Shown: positions 8,592 to 11,019 of the stretch, in pieces
Position numbering within the stretch: the stretch's first letter is position 1
How the letters are laid out: every line of letters begins with the position of its first letter
NCBI GenBank assembly: GCA_955652625.1
Contig: CATPBM010000104.1
Location: 1 to 11,019, forward strand
Direction of reading: 5' to 3'
From: an uncultured Steroidobacteraceae bacterium
GTDB lineage: Bacteria; Pseudomonadota; Gammaproteobacteria; Steroidobacterales; Steroidobacteraceae
Length of the DNA stretch: 11,019 bases
The notes under the pieces: generated by a model
What the model was told of the DNA's origin: nothing
The model's input: the letters and a program-made list of their open reading frames with translations, nothing else
Databases searched by the model: none
Position numbers and translations under genes: made by a program

Positions 8592-9215
8592 ATGAAGCCC
8601 CACATCCGCGTCGTGCTCGCCGACGATCACCCGGTGGTACGCGACGGCCTGGCGGCCATGGTCAACCAGCAGGCCGACATGGAGGTGGTCGCGGAAGCGG
8701 GCGACGGCGATGAGGCGATCGCGGTCTACGAGCGGCACCGCCCGGATGTCCTGGTGCTCGATCTGCGCATGCCCAAGCGCGACGGCGTCGCCGTGGTGCA
8801 GCGCGTTCTGGAGATCAATCCCAAGGCCTGCATCCTCGTGATGACGACTTACGATGGCGACGAGGACATCTTTCAGTGTCTCTCGCAGGGGGCGAAGGGC
8901 TACCTGCTGAAGGATGCGCCGCGCCAGGAGATCCTGTCCGCCATCCGCGCGGTGAGCGAGGCCCGCCCCTACACCTCCTCCAGCGTCGCCGCCAAGGCGC
9001 TGCAGCGCATGGGCAAGCCGAGTCTCACGCAGCGCGAGCTCGATGTGTTGCAGCTGGTCGCCCAGGGGCGCAGCAACAAGGATATCGCGCGCCGGCTGTC
9101 CATCACCGAGGGCACCGCCAAGACGCACGTCAAGGCGATCCTCACCAAGCTCGATGCCATCAGCCGCACCGAAGCGGTGGCGGTGGCGCACAAGCGCGGA
9201 CTGATTCACCTGTAG
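8592..9215 (+). CDS. NarL/FixJ (LuxR)-family response regulator
   Basis: This 207-residue DNA-binding regulator is presumably phosphorylated by the preceding kinase. The receiver domain (about 4-120) has the acidic pair Asp11-Asp12 in V-L-A-D-D-H-P-V-V-R-D-G, the phospho-acceptor Asp57 in V-L-D-L-R-M-P, Thr85/86 in V-M-T-T-Y, and Lys107 in L-L-K-D-A. The C-terminal LuxR helix-turn-helix is at about 145-187 (L-T-Q-R-E-L-D-V-L-Q-L-V-A-Q-G and N-K-D-I-A-R-R-L-S-I-T-E-G-T-A-K-T-H-V). All phosphorylation residues are present. ATG 8592 gives the standard N-terminus. An in-frame GTG at 8580 that overlaps the kinase stop (TAGTG) would add four residues and allow translational coupling; neither start has a strong Shine-Dalgarno. 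The targets are not visible here; the adjacent efflux operon and the pair itself are the natural candidates. Confidence 0.94.
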   Translation: MKPHIRVVLADDHPVVRDGLAAMVNQQADMEVVAEAGDGDEAIAVYERHRPDVLVLDLRMPKRDGVAVVQRVLEINPKACILVMTTYDGDEDIFQCLSQGAKGYLLKDAPRQEILSAIRAVSEARPYTSSSVAAKALQRMGKPSLTQRELDVLQLVAQGRSNKDIARRLSITEGTAKTHVKAILTKLDAISRTEAVAVAHKRGLIHL

Positions 9216-9218
9216 CAA

Positions 9219-9246
9219 GGGGCACACGCGGCCCCGGCGAGCGCCG
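9219..9246. terminator. Possible bidirectional hairpin between convergent genes
   Basis: The 42-base gap between the response regulator and the convergent yggX holds two adjacent GC stems: GGGGC (9219-9223) with GCCCC (9231-9235), and CGGC with GCCG around GAGC (9235-9246). The two stems share position 9235, so they compete or stack. There is no T-tract on either strand, so intrinsic termination is uncertain. Confidence 0.3.
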
Positions 9247-9257
9247 CGGGTACTGCG

Positions 9258-9533
9258 CTAGTGGCTGCCCGGAGGCTGGTACCCCTGTGGGGCCTCGGAG
9301 CCTGCCCCGAAAAAAAACTTCTCCATCTCGGTCTCGAGAAACTTGCGCGCCTTGGGCTCGATGGGCGTCAGGCGGTACTCGTTGATGAGCATGGTCTGGT
9401 GGGCGAGCCAGCGCCCCCACGCCTCCTTCGAGACATTGTCGTAGATGCGTTTGCCCAGCTCCCCCGGGTACGGCACCCGCTCCAGCCCGGGAGCTTCGCG
9501 TTTAAGCAGAACACACTGGACCATGCGTGACAT
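9258..9533 (-). CDS. yggX: Probable Fe(II)-trafficking protein YggX
   Basis: This 91-residue cytoplasmic protein matches YggX closely along its length: M-S-R-M-V-Q-C at the start with the conserved Cys7, then [28 protein letters not shown] and a C-terminal F-F-F-G followed by G-Y-x-P. YggX protects iron-sulphur clusters against oxidative damage and is thought to handle labile iron. It lies directly downstream of mutY, the same order as in Escherichia coli, where it is linked to an iron-sulphur glycosylase. The start ATG (9531-9533) has AGAGGA eight bases upstream (9542-9547). That Shine-Dalgarno overlaps the mutY stop codon, so translation of the two is probably coupled. A run of eight T on the coding strand encodes the Phe triplet and is a possible slippage site. 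Length is normal for the family. Confidence 0.96.
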   Translation of the reverse strand: MSRMVQCVLLKREAPGLERVPYPGELGKRIYDNVSKEAWGRWLAHQTMLINEYRLTPIEPKARKFLETEMEKFFFGAGSEAPQGYQPPGSH

Positions 9534-9546
9534 GCGAAGGATCCTC

Positions 9547-10623
9547 TTAAGCGCAACGACCCTCGAACAGCGATTCCTCCGACAGCCGCGCCAGCAGCGC
9601 GCTGATCGGCGCGGGCATGCCGATGCGCGCCGGCGCGCGTGTGTTATACCAAAGGCTCATGCCCTCCTGCACGGCGCTGCCCCCCGTGCAGTGCACCAGC
9701 AGCGGTGCGATCAGCAGATCGAAGTGCGTAAACGCCTGCTCGACCTCAGCCAGCGCCTGCGGCTCCGGGCTCGCGCTGCCGAGGCTATTGCGGACAAAGG
9801 CCCGCGCGGCGGTCGCGGTGGTAAATTCCGGCGGACACCATAGCCCTCCCCACGCACCGCTTTCCGGGCGGCGCTCGAGCAGCACACCGCCCGTCTCGTT
9901 GAGCGCCACCACCATGAACACGCGGCGCGCGCGGCGCGCGCGCCCGCGACGGGGCGCCGGAAATTCGTGCTGGCGGCCGCTGCGGCGCGCCACGCACCCC
10001 GGAGCCAGCGGGCAGTGCATGCACAGCGGTCTTCGCCGCAGGCACACCGTGGCGCCAAGATCCATGATCGCCTGCGTGTAGCGCTGCACGCCGGCCTGCG
10101 GCGTGCACTGCTCGGAGAACTCCCACAGGCGTTGCGTCGGTGCGCGATCGGAAGTGCGGCCGGCAACGCCGAAGTAGCGCGCCAGCACACGCCGCACGTT
10201 GCCGTCGAGGATCGGGAAACGCGCGCCCAGGGTGAGCGCGAGGATCGCCCCGGCGGTCGAGCGCCCGATGCCGGGAAGCGCGGCGACCTCGGCAAAGGTG
10301 AGTGGAAACTCGCCCCCGTGCTCGTCGCGCACGCGCCGCGCCGCGCAGTGCAGGTTGCGCGCCCGCGCGTAGTAGCCCAGGCCCGACCACAGGTGCAGCA
10401 CTTCATCGAGCGGCGCGCCGGCCAGCGTGAGTGCGTCGGGGAAGCGACTCAGGAACCGCTCGTAGTAGGGAATGACCGTCGCGACCTGCGTCTGCTGCAA
10501 CATGATCTCCGACACCCAGATGCGGTGGGCGGTGCGGTGGAGTTGCCAGGGCAGGTCATGGCGCCCGGCGCGGGCGTGCCACTCCAGCAGTGCAGGCGCG
10601 ATCGGGGATTCGCCGTGGGTCAC
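9547..10623 (-). CDS. mutY: Adenine DNA glycosylase MutY
   Basis: This 358-residue base-excision repair enzyme removes adenine mispaired with 8-oxoguanine. The catalytic Glu39 lies in [11 protein letters not shown]. The helix-hairpin-helix is [12 protein letters not shown] (about 116-127), with catalytic Asp140 in I-L-D-G-N-V. The 4Fe-4S ligands Cys194, 201, 204 and 210 keep the C-x6-C-x2-C-x5-C spacing. A MutT-like domain for 8-oxoG recognition covers about 233-352, with A-F-T-H-F-D-L (His300) in place of the usual F-S-H. Residue 144, equivalent to Escherichia coli Lys142, is Arg. The start is well constrained: an in-frame TAA lies 12 bases upstream of GTG 10623, and the N-terminus aligns with E. 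coli MutY. There is no Shine-Dalgarno. The gene is 13 bases upstream of yggX and 37 bases downstream of the DUF4097-like gene. Confidence 0.97.
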   Translation of the reverse strand: MTHGESPIAPALLEWHARAGRHDLPWQLHRTAHRIWVSEIMLQQTQVATVIPYYERFLSRFPDALTLAGAPLDEVLHLWSGLGYYARARNLHCAARRVRDEHGGEFPLTFAEVAALPGIGRSTAGAILALTLGARFPILDGNVRRVLARYFGVAGRTSDRAPTQRLWEFSEQCTPQAGVQRYTQAIMDLGATVCLRRRPLCMHCPLAPGCVARRSGRQHEFPAPRRGRARRARRVFMVVALNETGGVLLERRPESGAWGGLWCPPEFTTATAARAFVRNSLGSASPEPQALAEVEQAFTHFDLLIAPLLVHCTGGSAVQEGMSLWYNTRAPARIGMPAPISALLARLSEESLFEGRCA

Positions 10624-10628
10624 CCACG
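10614..10628. repeat. Perfect inverted repeat across the mutY start codon
   Basis: CGTGGGT (10614-10620) and ACCCACG (10622-10628) are exact reverse complements around one central base. The mutY start codon (10621-10623) sits at the centre. With an unpaired centre the transcript could fold into a small GC-rich hairpin that hides the start, or the DNA could bind a dimeric protein; it may also be coincidence. Confidence 0.5.
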
Positions 10629-10629
10629 C

Positions 10630-10635
10630 ATTTTA
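10630..10635 (-). promoter_or_regulatory. Candidate -10 box for mutY
   Basis: TAAAAT on the minus strand ends six bases before the GTG of mutY, so a typical initiation distance puts the first transcribed base at or beside 10623. No good -35 lies 17 bases upstream (the sequence there is GATCGC-like), so the promoter would be weak or need an activator. Transcription from the DUF4097-like gene upstream may also serve mutY. Confidence 0.3.
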
Positions 10636-10652
10636 CTGTCGGCGCGTGAGGC

Positions 10653-10674
10653 GCGATCACTCAATTGCGATCGC
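10653..10674. repeat. Inverted repeat over the stop of the DUF4097-like gene
   Basis: GCGATC (10653-10658) and GATCGC (10669-10674) flank a 10-base spacer that contains the stop codon (10661-10663). The six-base stem lacks a following T-run, so it is a poor terminator. It may be a binding site or chance. Confidence 0.3.
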
Positions 10675-11019
10675 ACAACTGCACTTCCCCGCTCATGGTC
10701 TTCAGGCGCACGTGGCCCGCGCCCTCGCCACGGGTCCCCTGCAGCGTGCTGCCGGGCCCGTACTGGCTGGCGCGCTCGCTGTGGGCATCGAAGCAGTTGC
10801 GGATCTCGCCGCTGAAGCTCGAGACCTCGTAGGCGTAGCCCCCGTCGGCGCTGGCGCGTACATTGAGCTCGCCGCTCACGGAGGTCGCATCGAAGCTCGC
10901 ACCACGCGCCAGCCTGCCCTCGAAGCGCAGATCGCCCGAGGTGCTGCGGGCGCGCACCGAGCGCGCGGAGTCCAGCGACACCACCAGCTCTCCGCTCACG
11001 GTGCTGGTCTCCAGATCGC
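10661..11019 (-). CDS. DUF4097-like Ser-Gly-Glu repeat protein, C-terminal part (partial)
   Basis: The reading frame enters from the right edge and ends at TGA 10661-10663. About 119 codons are visible and the 5' end lies outside the window, so the GTG at 10999 is not a real start. The sequence has a recurring S-G-E/D motif about every 20 residues (T-V-S-G-E-L, S-T-S-G-D-L, S-V-S-G-E-L, S-F-S-G-E-I, T-M-S-G-E-V) in short beta-strand-like runs. This is the pattern of DUF4097/putative-adhesin proteins, which are predicted to fold as a beta-helix-like solenoid. These are usually exported or membrane-anchored and of unknown role, often near stress or anti-sigma genes. Two Cys (N-C-F and L-C-D) lie in the C-terminal 50 residues. 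It is codirectional with mutY with a 37-base gap, so it may share its transcript. The family call is by motif pattern only. Confidence 0.8.
   Translation of the reverse strand, partial: DLETSTVSGELVVSLDSARSVRARSTSGDLRFEGRLARGASFDATSVSGELNVRASADGGYAYEVSSFSGEIRNCFDAHSERASQYGPGSTLQGTRGEGAGHVRLKTMSGEVQLCDRN

Noticed and set aside
9967..10815. 282-codon plus-strand frame opposite mutY
   Set aside because: It is a shadow of mutY and the DUF4097-like gene, with no domain and Arg/His-rich low complexity.

Overview
The window is GC-rich DNA with dense, tightly packed genes, GTG starts and short start/stop overlaps. It comes from a proteobacterium, most likely a gammaproteobacterium: mutY is followed directly by yggX as in enterobacteria and pseudomonads, and the efflux operon is of the MexEF-OprN type. 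I cannot name a genus from the sequence alone.

Left edge (1-412). The last 38 codons of a CheB-type chemotaxis methylesterase overlap (GTGA) the start of a cheR gene. cheR is broken: about 50 codons of a clear CheR N-terminal domain are followed by about 70 bp with short direct repeats, and then by an intact tRNA-Phe(GAA) gene on the minus strand. The SAM-binding domain of CheR is missing. A stable-RNA type promoter drives the tRNA. The junction looks like a scar of recombination or integration at a tRNA 3' end, though an assembly chimera cannot be excluded.

Region 413-6582. After a roughly 300 bp intergenic region comes a complete tripartite RND multidrug efflux operon on the plus strand: a lipoprotein periplasmic adaptor, an HAE1-family inner-membrane pump closest to MexF, and a NodT/OprM-family outer-membrane lipoprotein channel. 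All three overlap at their start/stop codons. No LysR or TetR regulator is adjacent.

Region 6583-9215. A 195 bp leader is followed by a two-component pair: a soluble histidine kinase with two GAF domains and a NarL-type HisKA_3/HATPase core, and a NarL/LuxR-family response regulator. GAF1 carries four cysteines within 22 residues. The pair may control the upstream pump, but nothing in the sequence proves it.

Region 9216-11019, minus strand and convergent with the two-component genes: the 3' part of a DUF4097-like repeat protein, then mutY (adenine glycosylase with 4Fe-4S cluster), then yggX (Fe(II)-trafficking protein). mutY has a GTG start with no Shine-Dalgarno and a -10-like box placed so that its mRNA could be leaderless. 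yggX is coupled to it through a Shine-Dalgarno that overlaps the mutY stop.

Most of the window is conventional. The parts that most deserve a second look are the cheR/tRNA-Phe junction, the cysteine-rich GAF kinase beside the efflux operon, and the start region of mutY. I do not see a clearly new multigene system.
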